The notes under the pieces were generated by a model, which was not told where the DNA came from, made no database searches, and saw only the letters and a program-made list of their open reading frames with translations. Positions 1 through 7,918 of a DNA stretch of 64,000 nucleotides are shown piece by piece. This stretch comes from Trebonia sp963777905 (GTDB taxonomy: Bacteria > Actinomycetota > Actinomycetes > Streptosporangiales > Streptosporangiaceae). Position 1 is the stretch's first letter; every line of letters begins with the position of its first letter. The stretch spans positions 1 through 64,000 of the forward strand of contig CAVZSM010000020.1 in assembly GCA_963777905.1 (NCBI GenBank), given 5' to 3'. Both the position numbers and the translations under genes were made by a program.

Positions 1-24
1 CGCAAAAAGGCAGTTGGCGACAGC

Positions 25-54
25 TTGATAACGGCAACAATGAACGAGTACATT
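25..54 (+). promoter_or_regulatory. Candidate promoter of the XRE regulator
   Basis: A TTGATA hexamer (25-30) is followed after 18 nt by TACATT (49-54). It lies about 70 nt upstream of the GTG-less ATG start at 123. The match to a sigma-70/HrdB-type promoter is by eye only; no operator was recognised. Confidence 0.3.
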
Positions 55-122
55 AAAGAGCGTCGGATGGGCGGCAACCCTCCCCGGCTCTCCAGCACAT
101 CTCCTCCGAAGGGTGACTCACC

Positions 123-1115
123 ATGGTCACAGCACCTCCAGTCCGGCGACGGCTTGTCGGCTCCGCACTGCGCCGGTACCGGGAGAACCTGGGCTACACA
201 CTCGAAGACGCGGCCCGGATCCTGGAATGCGACCGCTCGAAGATCAGCAGGATCGAGACTGGCCAGCGCGGCATCCGCGGCAAGGAACTGCGCGAGCTGC
301 TGACCGAATACGGCGTCGGCGACGAGCAGCAGAAGATCCTGGTCGCCCTGGCAGCCCGGCGCGATCTATCCGGCTGGCACCACACCTACGCCGATGTGCT
401 GCCGGGCGCCTGGCAGGACTACCTGATCCTCGAGGCGTTCGCCACGAAGATCTCGGCCTACGAGCCGCAGCGGATCCCTGCGTTGCTGCAGACCCCGGCC
501 TATGCACGGGAACTGGCCGAAGCCGACCCTGGCCTGGTCGGCAGCGACGCCCGGGACAGCGCCGTCGCGGCGGTGCTGGCCCGGCAGAAGGCGATCCTCG
601 GCGAGCGCAAGCCGGACATCCAGCTGATCATCGGGGAAGCGGCGCTGCGCCAGGAGGTCGGCGGCCCCGAGGTCATGGAAGGGCAGCTGGGCCTGCTGGC
701 CGGGATCAGCGGTGACAGCGGCGCGGTGACCGTGCAGATCCTGCCGTTCAGCAGCGGGGCGCACGCCGCGGCAGGGATCGGGTCGCTGGCGATGCTCGGC
801 TTCGATCAGGTGCCCGGGCTCGGTGTCGTGCACCTGGGCGGGGCCAGCGGGGGAGTGTGCCTGGAAAGCCAGGGCGACCTCGCCCTGCATGCCCGCACTG
901 AAACCCAGGCTGATGGCACCCACATACCGGCTCTTGGACTCGTCCCAGTAGACCGAGTCCTCACCGTGCCCGCGGCGCTTGCCGGTGGCTTGAGTCATGC
1001 CTCCAGGCTACGCCGTTGGCTCCCTGTTTGGCTCCCGAGACACACGGGCGAGGAGCCCAAACAGCCTCTGAGCTTGTGCGCCCGGCAGGATTCGAACCCG
1101 CGACCCGCTGCTTAG
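123..1115 (+). CDS. XRE-family HTH regulator with DUF5753-like domain, C-terminus replaced
   Basis: Residues about 10-70 form a Cro/C1-type helix-turn-helix with the characteristic IETGQRGI recognition region. Residues about 85-262 resemble the DUF5753 domain of the large actinomycete XRE family usually paired with a small DUF397 protein. Homology appears to stop near residue 260 (about nt 900). From there the frame reads antisense through an integrase fragment and into the tRNA-Arg gene, where it finally meets TAG, so the last about 70 residues are not native. No DUF397 partner is present. The natural C-terminus was therefore lost, probably when an integrative element was inserted or deleted at the tRNA. 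The HTH is intact, so DNA binding may persist. Family assignment is from memory of the family; the junction is seen directly. Confidence 0.7.
   Translation: MVTAPPVRRRLVGSALRRYRENLGYTLEDAARILECDRSKISRIETGQRGIRGKELRELLTEYGVGDEQQKILVALAARRDLSGWHHTYADVLPGAWQDYLILEAFATKISAYEPQRIPALLQTPAYARELAEADPGLVGSDARDSAVAAVLARQKAILGERKPDIQLIIGEAALRQEVGGPEVMEGQLGLLAGISGDSGAVTVQILPFSSGAHAAAGIGSLAMLGFDQVPGLGVVHLGGASGGVCLESQGDLALHARTETQADGTHIPALGLVPVDRVLTVPAALAGGLSHASRLRRWLPVWLPRHTGEEPKQPLSLCARQDSNPRPAA
891..998 (-). pseudogene. N-terminal remnant of a tyrosine recombinase (integrase)
   Basis: Reading leftwards from ATG at 998, the first 36 codons carry the start typical of actinomycete element integrases (KRRGHGEDSVYWDESK, then RYVGAISLG). 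After about residue 36 the frame becomes the antisense of the XRE gene and homology ends. Only the N-terminal arm survives; the core-binding and catalytic domains are gone. Its start lies about 80 nt from the 3' end of tRNA-Arg, the usual place for the integrase of an element inserted at a tRNA. This is a deletion scar of such an element. Confidence 0.6.
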
Positions 1116-1150
1116 AAGGCAGCTGCTCTATCCGACTGAGCTACGGGCGC
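1077..1150 (-). tRNA. tRNA-Arg (anticodon TCT)
   Basis: The minus strand folds into a complete cloverleaf: acceptor GCGCCCG pairs with CGGGCGC, the D arm is GCTC/GAGC, and the anticodon stem GCTGC/GCAGC encloses the loop CTTCTAA with anticodon TCT. The T arm is GCGGG-TTCGAAT-CCTGC and the discriminator base is A. CCA is not encoded, as is common in actinobacteria. The 3' end faces the integrase remnant and truncated XRE gene, consistent with use as an integration site. Confidence 0.97.
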
Positions 1151-1390
1151 CCGGTGACCATTTTGCATGGCGAAGATCACACGTTGGCCACACGCAGGTC
1201 GCATTGTGTGGCGACGCGCGTCACTGACCGTAACACAGCACGACCGCGTCCGTGAGGAAAAGATCAACCCCATCATATCGAACGTCCCCGGCTTTCTCCC
1301 GGCCGCAACGCCAGCCCGGGCGAGCGGCGCCGGCCCCCGTCCTCGCCCGCTGGCCGAAGTGGACAGCCGCGTAGCGATAGGGTTCTGGGT

Positions 1391-1810
1391 ATGCCCGACA
1401 CGGTTCTGTACACCGCGGAGGCGGTGTCGACAGGCGACGGCCGAAACGGCCATGTGACCTCCTCAGACCAGCGGATCGACCTGGATCTGGCGGTGCCGGC
1501 GGAGATGGGCGGCACCGGCGCGGGAAGCAATCCCGAGCAGCTGTTCGCGGCGGGCTACGCCGCCTGCTTCCACAGCGCGCTGCGGGTGGTCGCGGGCCGC
1601 CAGCACACGGCGCTCGGCGCTTCGACGGTGACCGCGCAGGTGGGCATCGGGCCGGAGGGCGACGCGTACGGGCTGGTGGTCACCCTCGTCATCCACGTTC
1701 CGGGGCTGGAGCGGGAGAAGGTGCGCGAGTTCGCCGATGAGGCGCACCAGGTGTGCCCTTACTCCCGGGCCACCCGCGGCAACATCAGCGTCGAGTTGCG
1801 CGTCCTGTAG
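1391..1810 (+). CDS. ohr: Organic hydroperoxide resistance protein Ohr
   Basis: A 139-residue protein of the Ohr branch of the OsmC/Ohr superfamily, thiol peroxidases that reduce organic and fatty-acid hydroperoxides in the cytoplasm with lipoylated or dithiol reductants. Both catalytic cysteines are in standard contexts: Cys59 in AACFHSAL and Cys122 in VCPYSRATRGNI. The N-terminal arginine (about 18) and the NPEQ glutamate that activate the peroxidatic Cys are present. Length is exactly that of the family. No MarR-type OhrR is adjacent, so regulation is unknown. A second OsmC-type protein is encoded at 7358-7918. Confidence 0.95.
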   Translation: MPDTVLYTAEAVSTGDGRNGHVTSSDQRIDLDLAVPAEMGGTGAGSNPEQLFAAGYAACFHSALRVVAGRQHTALGASTVTAQVGIGPEGDAYGLVVTLVIHVPGLEREKVREFADEAHQVCPYSRATRGNISVELRVL

Positions 1811-1881
1811 CGCAGCTCACCGTGTCGCCCGACTCCGCGCCCTCCGCTTCAACCCGGTAGGCGGCGGGCACCGTACCGGGT

Positions 1882-2373
1882 ATGACCGACATTGACTTGG
1901 ACGCGATAGCCGCGAAGCGCGCCCGCCTGCAGGCGGAGTACATCACTGCGGGCCGACCGCCCACGTCGGCGCGCGGTATCCACCACACCGCGCTGATGTG
2001 CTCCGACGTCGAGCAGACGATCAGGTTCTACCAGGGCGTCCTGGAGTTCCCGCTCACCGACCTCTTCGGGAACCGCGACTACCAGGGGTCCACCCACTTC
2101 TTCTTCGACGTCGGCAACGGGAACCTGCTGGCGTTCTTCGACTTCCCCGGCCTTGACCTGGGCCCGTACCAGGAGGTCCTCGGCGGCATCAACCACATCG
2201 CGATCTCCGTCACGAAAGAGAAGTGGGACTACCTGCGCGGCAAGCTCGACGCCGAAGGCGTGCCCTACCAGGAGGCGAGCGGCACGTCGCTGTACTTCCG
2301 CGACCCGGACGGCGTCCGGCTCGAACTGCTCGCCGACCCGCTCGGCGAAATGTACGGCACGAAGGTGCTGTGA
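1882..2373 (+). CDS. VOC-family (glyoxalase/dioxygenase-like) protein
   Basis: A 163-residue protein with two beta-alpha-beta-beta-beta modules of the vicinal-oxygen-chelate fold. The first begins at about residue 33 (GIHHTALMCSDVE, FYQGVL), the second at about 98 (GINHIAISV). It ends with the usual YFRDPDGVRLEL strand. The first-module HH and the C-terminal glutamate are candidate metal ligands. The substrate cannot be inferred: VOC proteins include glyoxalases, extradiol dioxygenases and antibiotic-binding proteins. It lies 71 nt after ohr on the same strand, so co-transcription is possible. Confidence 0.85.
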   Translation: MTDIDLDAIAAKRARLQAEYITAGRPPTSARGIHHTALMCSDVEQTIRFYQGVLEFPLTDLFGNRDYQGSTHFFFDVGNGNLLAFFDFPGLDLGPYQEVLGGINHIAISVTKEKWDYLRGKLDAEGVPYQEASGTSLYFRDPDGVRLELLADPLGEMYGTKVL

Positions 2374-2409
2374 CCGGCTAGGCCGCCAGCGGCCGGCTCG
2401 CCGTCACTG

Positions 2410-3885
2410 TCATCCGGCGGCGACGGTCTCCGCGGCGGCGGGCGCCGCCTCCTGGCGGCGGATGGCGGCGCGGCCGAAGGCGAGCCAGCCGGCGAACGCG
2501 ATCACCAGCGCCACGATCACGCCGAGGTTCGCGAACGCCCAGGTCCCCGTCTTGCCGCCGAGCCCGAACGGCCCGAGCAGGTACCCCTGCCAGGACAGCC
2601 ACGAGGCGTAGCTGTTGGTGACCAGGCCCCACCCGATCACGGTGCTGGCCACCAGCAGGATGGCGGGCACCCAGCGGACGGATCCGTACCGCCCCGACGA
2701 GGAGAACAGGTCCGCGTCCGAGTACGCGGAGCGCCGGAGCAGGATGTCGGCGAGCATGATGCCGCACCAGGCGGAGATCGGCACGCCGAGGGTGATCAGG
2801 AACCCCTCGAACGGCCCGATGAAGTTAGAAGAGAAGAACACCACGTAGATAGTGCCGGCGATCATCAGCGCGCCGTCGATCAGCGCGGCGGACCAGCGCG
2901 GCACCCGCAGCCCCGCGGCGAGCAGGGTGAGGCCAGAAGAGTAGATGTCCAGCACCGCGCCGCCGACGAGGCCGAGCACCGCGACGATCACGAACGGGAC
3001 GAGATACCAGGTCGGCAGGATCGTGGACAGCGCGCCGATCGGGTCGGTGTTGATCGCGGTCAGCAGGTTCTTGGACGACCCGGCGAGCAGCAGCCCGAAC
3101 GCGAGCAGGAACAGCGGCGCGATCGAGGCGCCGAACGTCGTCCACCAGACCACCCCGCCGCCGGATGACCGGCGCGGCAGGTAGCGGGAGTAGTCGGCGC
3201 CCACGTTGACCCAGCCGAGCCCGAACCCGGTGGCGACGAGCACGGTCACGCCGAGCACCTCCTGCGCGGACCCGCTGGGGATGGCCGACACCGTGGCCCA
3301 GTGGATCTTCCCGGCGACCAGGATGAGGTACACGACGGTCAGCACGCCGGTCACCCAGGTGATGACCGTCTGCAGCCGCATGATCGTGTCGAACCCGAGC
3401 GCCGCGCTGCCGACGATGAGCACGGTGACGATCAGGAAGGCGATCACCTTGGTGGCGGTGCCTGCGCTCCAGTGCAGCTGCGCGAACACCGTCGCCGTGG
3501 CCAGCGTGGCCAGCACGGTGAGCACGATCTCCCAGCCGACGTTGAGGATCCACGACACCAGGGCGGGCAGCTTGTTGCCCTGCACGCCGAACGCCGCACG
3601 GGACAGCACCAGCGTCGGCGCGGACCCGCGCTTGCCCGCCACCGCGATGAAGCCGACGAGCAGGAACGACACCACGATGCCGATGAACCCGGCCAGGCAC
3701 GCCTGCCAGAACGAGACCCCGCCCTCCAGCACGTAGGCGCCGTAGGCGAGCCCGAGCACCGAGATATTGGCGGCGAACCACGGCCAGAACAGGCCGCGCG
3801 GCGAGCCCTTCCGCTCGTCCTCGCCGATAACGTTGATCCCGTTGGCCTCGTAGCCGAGCGGGCGTTGCTCAGTAGCGGCAGTCAC
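2410..3885 (-). CDS. NCS1-family purine/cytosine permease
   Basis: A 491-residue integral membrane protein with about 12 hydrophobic segments, matching the NCS1 nucleobase:cation symporter (CodB/purine-cytosine permease) family. Features include an N-terminal cytoplasmic arm, a first helix with WPWFAANISVLGL, and the NVGADYSRYLPR loop after helix 6 typical of the family. The GTG start at 3885 is preceded by AGGAAGGGAG at good spacing; the frame is open much further upstream but that part is antisense to the next gene. It diverges from an ADP-ribosylglycohydrolase/PfkB kinase pair, suggesting uptake of a nucleobase or nucleoside handled by those enzymes. The ligand is an inference. Confidence 0.88.
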   Translation of the reverse strand: MTAATEQRPLGYEANGINVIGEDERKGSPRGLFWPWFAANISVLGLAYGAYVLEGGVSFWQACLAGFIGIVVSFLLVGFIAVAGKRGSAPTLVLSRAAFGVQGNKLPALVSWILNVGWEIVLTVLATLATATVFAQLHWSAGTATKVIAFLIVTVLIVGSAALGFDTIMRLQTVITWVTGVLTVVYLILVAGKIHWATVSAIPSGSAQEVLGVTVLVATGFGLGWVNVGADYSRYLPRRSSGGGVVWWTTFGASIAPLFLLAFGLLLAGSSKNLLTAINTDPIGALSTILPTWYLVPFVIVAVLGLVGGAVLDIYSSGLTLLAAGLRVPRWSAALIDGALMIAGTIYVVFFSSNFIGPFEGFLITLGVPISAWCGIMLADILLRRSAYSDADLFSSSGRYGSVRWVPAILLVASTVIGWGLVTNSYASWLSWQGYLLGPFGLGGKTGTWAFANLGVIVALVIAFAGWLAFGRAAIRRQEAAPAAAETVAAG

Positions 3886-3928
3886 GTCAGGCTCCCTTCC
3901 TGCTTGGCAGCATAAACCCCAGCATAGG

Positions 3929-3957
3929 GGAGTTTCTTCCAGGGAGGCGAAAACTCC
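3929..3957. promoter_or_regulatory. Inverted repeat over the ribosome-binding region of the ADP-ribosylglycohydrolase gene
   Basis: GGAGTTTC (3929-3936) and GAAAACTCC (3949-3957) form an imperfect inverted repeat in the divergent promoter region. The spacer contains the GGGAGG Shine-Dalgarno of the gene starting at 3958. It could be an operator or an RNA hairpin that hides the ribosome-binding site. The function is inference. Confidence 0.3.
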
Positions 3958-4941
3958 GTGTCCGCAGCGGACCGCGCCAGGGGCGCGTTGTACGGCCTGG
4001 CGATCGGCGACGCCCTCGGCATGCCTACCCAGCTGCTGTCCCGGCAGCAGATCACGGCGCGCTGGGGCCCGCTGCTCACGGGCTTCGAGCCCGCCCCGCC
4101 TGGCCACCCGATCGCGGCGGGCCTGCCGCCCGGCGCCGTCACCGACGACACAGAACAGGCCGTCCTGCTCGCCCGCATGCTCGTCAAGAACCGGGGCGTG
4201 CCCGGCCCTGACGACTGGGCGGCGGCCCTGATCGGCTGGGAGCTCGACATGGCCGAGCGCGGCTCCCTCGACCTCCTCGGCCCCTCCACGAAACGCGCGC
4301 TGACCGCGGTGCTGGAAGGAACGCCTCCGGAGGAGGCCGGCCGGCACGGCGACACGAACGGCGCCGCGATGCGGATCACCCCGGTCGGCATCGCGTTCGC
4401 GGCGGGGCTGATCGACCGCGTCGTCGAGGCAAGCCTGGTCACGCACAACACGTCGGTCGCACTGGCCGGCGCCGCGGCCGTCGCGGCCGCGGTCAGCGCG
4501 GGCATCGGCGGCGCGAGCGTCGCCGGCGCCATGGAGACCGGCATCGCCGCCGCCCGGCTGGCGTCCCATCGCGGCCACTGGGTCGCCGGCGCCGACGTCG
4601 CGGCCCGCATCCGCTGGGCCGCCGGGCTGACCGAAGGCGCGGCGCCGGACCGGGCCGCCGAGCTGATCGGCACCCTGGTCGGCACCAGCCTGGCCACCCA
4701 GGAGTCGGTGCCCGCCGCGTTCGCCGTGCTCAGCGCGATACCCGATGACCCATGGCGGGCGTGCCTGCTGGCCGCGTCGCTCGGCGGCGACACCGACACG
4801 ATCGCCGCCATGGCAGGCGCGATCGCCGGCGCCTGCCATGGCCAGTCCGCGTTCCCGCCGCACGCGACCGCCACCATCGACGCCCACGGCTTCGCCCTCC
4901 CGGCCCTAGCCGGCTCCCTCCTCGCGCTGCGAGAATCATGA
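3958..4941 (+). CDS. ADP-ribosylglycohydrolase (DraG/ARH-like) family protein
   Basis: A 327-residue all-alpha protein of the ARH/DraG fold, metal-dependent hydrolases that cleave ADP-ribosyl or other ribosyl N-glycosidic bonds. Mg-binding signatures are visible: VTDDTE near residue 60, a central THNT, and the C-terminal GGDTDTIAAMAGAIAGA. The GTG start has GGGAGG nine nt upstream. Thirty-seven nt downstream is a PfkB-family kinase, and a permease is divergent. The same trio (transporter, ARH-like YegU, PfkB-like YegV) occurs in E. coli yegTUV, so a role in nucleoside or ribosyl-compound salvage is more likely than protein de-ADP-ribosylation. That functional choice is inference. Confidence 0.88.
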   Translation: MSAADRARGALYGLAIGDALGMPTQLLSRQQITARWGPLLTGFEPAPPGHPIAAGLPPGAVTDDTEQAVLLARMLVKNRGVPGPDDWAAALIGWELDMAERGSLDLLGPSTKRALTAVLEGTPPEEAGRHGDTNGAAMRITPVGIAFAAGLIDRVVEASLVTHNTSVALAGAAAVAAAVSAGIGGASVAGAMETGIAAARLASHRGHWVAGADVAARIRWAAGLTEGAAPDRAAELIGTLVGTSLATQESVPAAFAVLSAIPDDPWRACLLAASLGGDTDTIAAMAGAIAGACHGQSAFPPHATATIDAHGFALPALAGSLLALRES

Positions 4942-4978
4942 TCATCCCGAACGTGCGCACCCGACTCCGCACCCTCCG

Positions 4979-5875
4979 ATGAGACCCAGGAGGCTCGTTT
5001 TCGCGGGCCAGGCGATCGTCGACGTCGTGCTGCGCGTGCCCGCCCTCCCGGAACGCGGCGGCGACATGATCGCCACGTCCGCCGAGATCACGACGGGCGG
5101 CGGGTTCAACGTCATGGCCGCCGCCGCGCGGCAGGGCCTGCCGGTGCTGTACGCCGGCGGCCACGGCACCGGCCCGTGGGGCGACCTGGTCCGCGCGGCG
5201 CTCGGCGTCGAGGGCATCACGATCCTCCGCCCGGCCGACCCCGGCCGCGACACCGGTTTCGACGTCGCCCTGGTCGAACCCGACGGCGAGCGCACCTTCG
5301 CCACCCATCCGGGCGCGGAAACGCTCAACGGCGGCTGGCCCGGCATCCCGATGGCCCAGGGGGACGTGGTCTACCTGTCCGGCTACGGCCTGCCGAGAAT
5401 CTCTCCTCTTCCCTCCGCCGCCCAGATGTTCGTGGACCCAGGTCCGCTCGCCGCCCAGATTCCGGCGGACCTGCTCGATCCGGTGCTCGCCCGCTGTGAC
5501 TGGCTGAGCTGTAACCAGCGAGAGGCCGGGCTGCTCACCGGGAGCGCCGAGCCCGTGGCGGCGGCGCGGCTGCTGCTCGGGCGGACCGATCACGCCAGTG
5601 TCATCGTCAGGACCGGGGCCTCGGGGTGTGTCCTCGCGGTCCGCGGAGAGGAGATGACCCGCGTCCCCGCGCCCGTGGTGCAGGCCGTCGACACGACGGG
5701 CGCCGGCGACACTCACGCCGGCGTGTTCATCGCCGGTCTCGCCGACGGGCTGTCCCCGGCGCGGGCCGCTGCCCGCGCCAACGCTGCCGCGGCCTTCTCT
5801 GTGACCCGCCCGGGGCCGGCGACGTCTCCGACCCGCGCCGCCCTGGACGCGTGGCTGGCGGAGAGGCGCGGGTAG
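4979..5875 (+). CDS. PfkB-family carbohydrate/nucleoside kinase
   Basis: A 298-residue ribokinase-fold kinase. The N-terminal substrate motif GGGFNVMAAAARQG (about residue 40) and the C-terminal PfkB signature DTTGAGDTHAGVF with catalytic Asp in GAGD (about residue 240) are intact. It should phosphorylate a sugar or nucleoside hydroxyl with ATP. It follows the ADP-ribosylglycohydrolase gene after 37 nt on the same strand and converges on the EamA gene with 7 nt between stops. Likely task: phosphorylating the ribosyl product released by the glycohydrolase (inference). No strong Shine-Dalgarno precedes the ATG. Confidence 0.88.
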   Translation: MRPRRLVFAGQAIVDVVLRVPALPERGGDMIATSAEITTGGGFNVMAAAARQGLPVLYAGGHGTGPWGDLVRAALGVEGITILRPADPGRDTGFDVALVEPDGERTFATHPGAETLNGGWPGIPMAQGDVVYLSGYGLPRISPLPSAAQMFVDPGPLAAQIPADLLDPVLARCDWLSCNQREAGLLTGSAEPVAAARLLLGRTDHASVIVRTGASGCVLAVRGEEMTRVPAPVVQAVDTTGAGDTHAGVFIAGLADGLSPARAAARANAAAAFSVTRPGPATSPTRAALDAWLAERRG

Positions 5876-5882
5876 TCCGCGG

Positions 5883-6770
5883 CTACGTCGTGTCTGCCTG
5901 GTGAATCGCGATACCCGCGATGACGAGCGCGATGCCGGCCAGCTCGCGGACGGACGGGATCTGGTGGAGCACGACAGCGCCGATGACCACGGCGACCGCC
6001 GGGAGCAGTGCGAGCATCAGCGCGAACGTGGCCCGCGACAGCCTGGCCATGGCGAGCTGGTCGGTGACGTAGGGGATCACCGAGGAGCACACCCCGACAC
6101 CGATGCCCCAGGCTAGCCAGGCCGGATGGGTGAAGGCGGGCAGCGCGGCGCCGAGGCCGGCCGGGGTGACAGCGACCGCGGCGATGAGCATCGCGGCGCC
6201 GAGCTGGTCGATCCCGCCGAAGACGTCGCTCACCCTGGTGTTCGCGACCCGGTGGCCCAGCACGACGTAGAGCATGAAGCCGGCGCAGTTGCCGAACGCG
6301 AAGACCAGGCCAAGCGGGCTGGCCCCTGCCTGGATAGCGGTCAGCACCGCGACGCCGCCGACGCACAGGGCCAGCGCCGCGGCGTTGCGCCGGGTCCTGG
6401 CGCCGAGCGCGGCCAGGACGACGGTGCCGAGGAACTCGATCGCCCCGACGGTGGCCAGCGGCAGCCGCGCGACCGCGAGGTAGAACAGCGCGTTCATCCC
6501 GGCGAGGACGCCGCCGAGCGCGAGCAGCGTGACCAGCTGCCGCCGGTCGAGCCGCCCTGCCAGCCGCCACGGCCGCCGCCATATCGCGAACACCGCCGCG
6601 GCGGCGGCGATCCGCAGCCACAGCACGCCAGGCGCCGCGATGCGCGCGAACAGCAGCACGGCGAGCGAGGGGCCGAGATAGTGGAAGATCGCCGAGACCA
6701 CGAAAAAGGACACCGGGGGCAGGCTCGCCGCCGTTCGCGTCAGCCGAGTGCCGGGCGCGATAGTGGCCAT
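5883..6770 (-). CDS. EamA/RhtA-like DMT-superfamily exporter
   Basis: A 295-residue membrane protein with ten hydrophobic segments arranged as two EamA repeats, the same length as E. coli threonine/homoserine exporter RhtA. It is divergently transcribed from an Lrp/AsnC regulator (start 6833) with only 62 nt between the starts, the usual arrangement for an amino-acid exporter controlled by its neighbour. The substrate is probably an amino acid or related metabolite (inference). Confidence 0.85.
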   Translation of the reverse strand: MATIAPGTRLTRTAASLPPVSFFVVSAIFHYLGPSLAVLLFARIAAPGVLWLRIAAAAAVFAIWRRPWRLAGRLDRRQLVTLLALGGVLAGMNALFYLAVARLPLATVGAIEFLGTVVLAALGARTRRNAAALALCVGGVAVLTAIQAGASPLGLVFAFGNCAGFMLYVVLGHRVANTRVSDVFGGIDQLGAAMLIAAVAVTPAGLGAALPAFTHPAWLAWGIGVGVCSSVIPYVTDQLAMARLSRATFALMLALLPAVAVVIGAVVLHQIPSVRELAGIALVIAGIAIHQADTT

Positions 6771-6804
6771 ACCGCAATGTTGTCAGCTAGATTCGCTAGG
6801 GAGA

Positions 6805-6816
6805 ATGGCATGCCAT
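6805..6816. promoter_or_regulatory. Perfect palindrome between the EamA and Lrp genes
   Basis: ATGGCATGCCAT is a perfect 12-bp palindrome in the 62-nt divergent promoter region. It lies 16 nt upstream of the TTG start of the Lrp/AsnC gene. It is a candidate Lrp-family operator controlling both genes; position and symmetry are observed, binding is inferred. Confidence 0.4.
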
Positions 6817-6832
6817 AGCCCTGGAGGCCGAC

Positions 6833-7336
6833 TTGCCTAATAATCGACAGCAGGTGAGGCTATCTGCCTACGATCAGGAAGAAGTCCTGCTCGACGAGGT
6901 CAACCTGCGGATCCTGACCGAGCTGCAGGACAGCCCGCGCCTGCCGATGGCGGAACTGGCCCGCCGGATCGGCATGTCGGCCCCCGCCGTCACCGAGCGA
7001 GTGCAACGGCTGGAACGAGCCGGCGTCATCGCCGGCTACCGGCTGGACATCGACCCGGCCGCGGTCGGGCTCCCGGTCACCGCGTTCACCAGGATCAGGC
7101 CCATGCCGGGCAGCCTGCCCAAGATCGCCGAACTCGCCGCCGAGCTGCCCGAGGTGACCGAGTGCTACCGGATCACCGGCGAGGACTGCTTCCTCATCAA
7201 GCTGCACGCCCCGGCCATCGAGCAGCTCGAAGCCACCCTCGACCGGTTCCTCGCCTACGGCAACACGACCACTTCCATCGTGGTCTCGACCCCGGTTCCC
7301 AGGCGCCCTCCCCCCTTGCCCGCCCCACCGAAATGA
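6833..7336 (+). CDS. Lrp/AsnC-family transcriptional regulator
   Basis: A 167-residue protein with an N-terminal winged helix-turn-helix (about residues 22-75, LDEVNLRILTELQ then MSAPAVTERVQRLE). A RAM/AsnC_trans_reg ligand-binding domain follows (about 85-155, with VTECYRITGEDCFLIK). The TTG start at 6833 is chosen because GGAGG lies five nt upstream; no in-frame ATG fits. It probably controls the divergent EamA exporter in response to an amino acid. A proline-rich C-terminal tail is unstructured. Confidence 0.9.
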   Translation: MPNNRQQVRLSAYDQEEVLLDEVNLRILTELQDSPRLPMAELARRIGMSAPAVTERVQRLERAGVIAGYRLDIDPAAVGLPVTAFTRIRPMPGSLPKIAELAAELPEVTECYRITGEDCFLIKLHAPAIEQLEATLDRFLAYGNTTTSIVVSTPVPRRPPPLPAPPK

Positions 7337-7357
7337 AGGCGGGCCAGGGCGTGGCAG

Positions 7358-7918
7358 TCAGGCCAGCTCGACCAGCACCTTAACCGGGTTGGTCACGACG
7401 TCGAACACCGCCGAACGCTTCTGCGCCTGGGCCAGCAGTGCCTCCAGTTCGTCGCGGGACGCGTCGGCGTCGATGCTGAACCGGACCGTGACCGCCTCGA
7501 AGCCGTTGCGGATGCCGGGGTCGGCGCCGAGGATGCCCAGGACGTTCATGTCGCCTTCGATGGCGGCCGTGACCGAGCGGAGCTGGATGCCGCGGTGCTG
7601 GGCGACAGAGGCGACGCCGGCGGTCAGGCACCCGACGAGGCCGACCAGGACGAACTCCACCGGGGTGGCGCCGTTGTCGGCGGACGCGAAGCACTCGGGG
7701 TGGTCGACGTCGAACTCATAGGTGGTGCGGTGCCGCTGCTCGCCGCCGAGGCCGGTGAACCCGGCCACGGTGGACTGGCTGTGCGTGCCGGTGCGCCAGG
7801 TGCAGCTGGCCCGCCAGGTGAACTGGGCGGCTTCTGGCGCGGCGGACAGCGCGTCGCGGGCGTCGAGCAGGGCCTGCACGTTCACGCCGTTGTCGACGGG
7901 ACGGTCGGTGGTGGTCAT
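7358..7918 (-). CDS. OsmC-family protein
   Basis: A 186-residue OsmC/Ohr-superfamily protein. The first conserved cysteine is present in LVGLVGCLTAG. At the second Cys position the sequence reads AQKRSAVFDVVTNPV, with no cysteine, as in a sub-branch of OsmC proteins lacking the classical resolving Cys, so Ohr-type dithiol peroxidase chemistry is doubtful. The ATG start overlaps the stop of the upstream P450 gene by four nt (ATGA), implying translational coupling. It is the last gene of the minus-strand run that starts at 13555. No P450 redox partner (ferredoxin) is seen. Confidence 0.88.
   Translation of the reverse strand: MTTTDRPVDNGVNVQALLDARDALSAAPEAAQFTWRASCTWRTGTHSQSTVAGFTGLGGEQRHRTTYEFDVDHPECFASADNGATPVEFVLVGLVGCLTAGVASVAQHRGIQLRSVTAAIEGDMNVLGILGADPGIRNGFEAVTVRFSIDADASRDELEALLAQAQKRSAVFDVVTNPVKVLVELA

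Noticed and set aside
366..998. A 210-codon antisense gene opposite the XRE regulator
   Set aside because: Only the first 36 residues resemble an integrase; the remainder is antisense of the XRE domain.
2410..4887. A single 825-codon frame covering the permease and the antisense of the ADP-ribosylglycohydrolase gene
   Set aside because: Only the part from GTG 3885 has permease homology and membrane helices; the rest is a GC-bias artefact antisense to a real gene.
7358..7918. Calling the OsmC-type protein a second Ohr
   Set aside because: The second catalytic cysteine is missing, so only the broader OsmC family is supported.
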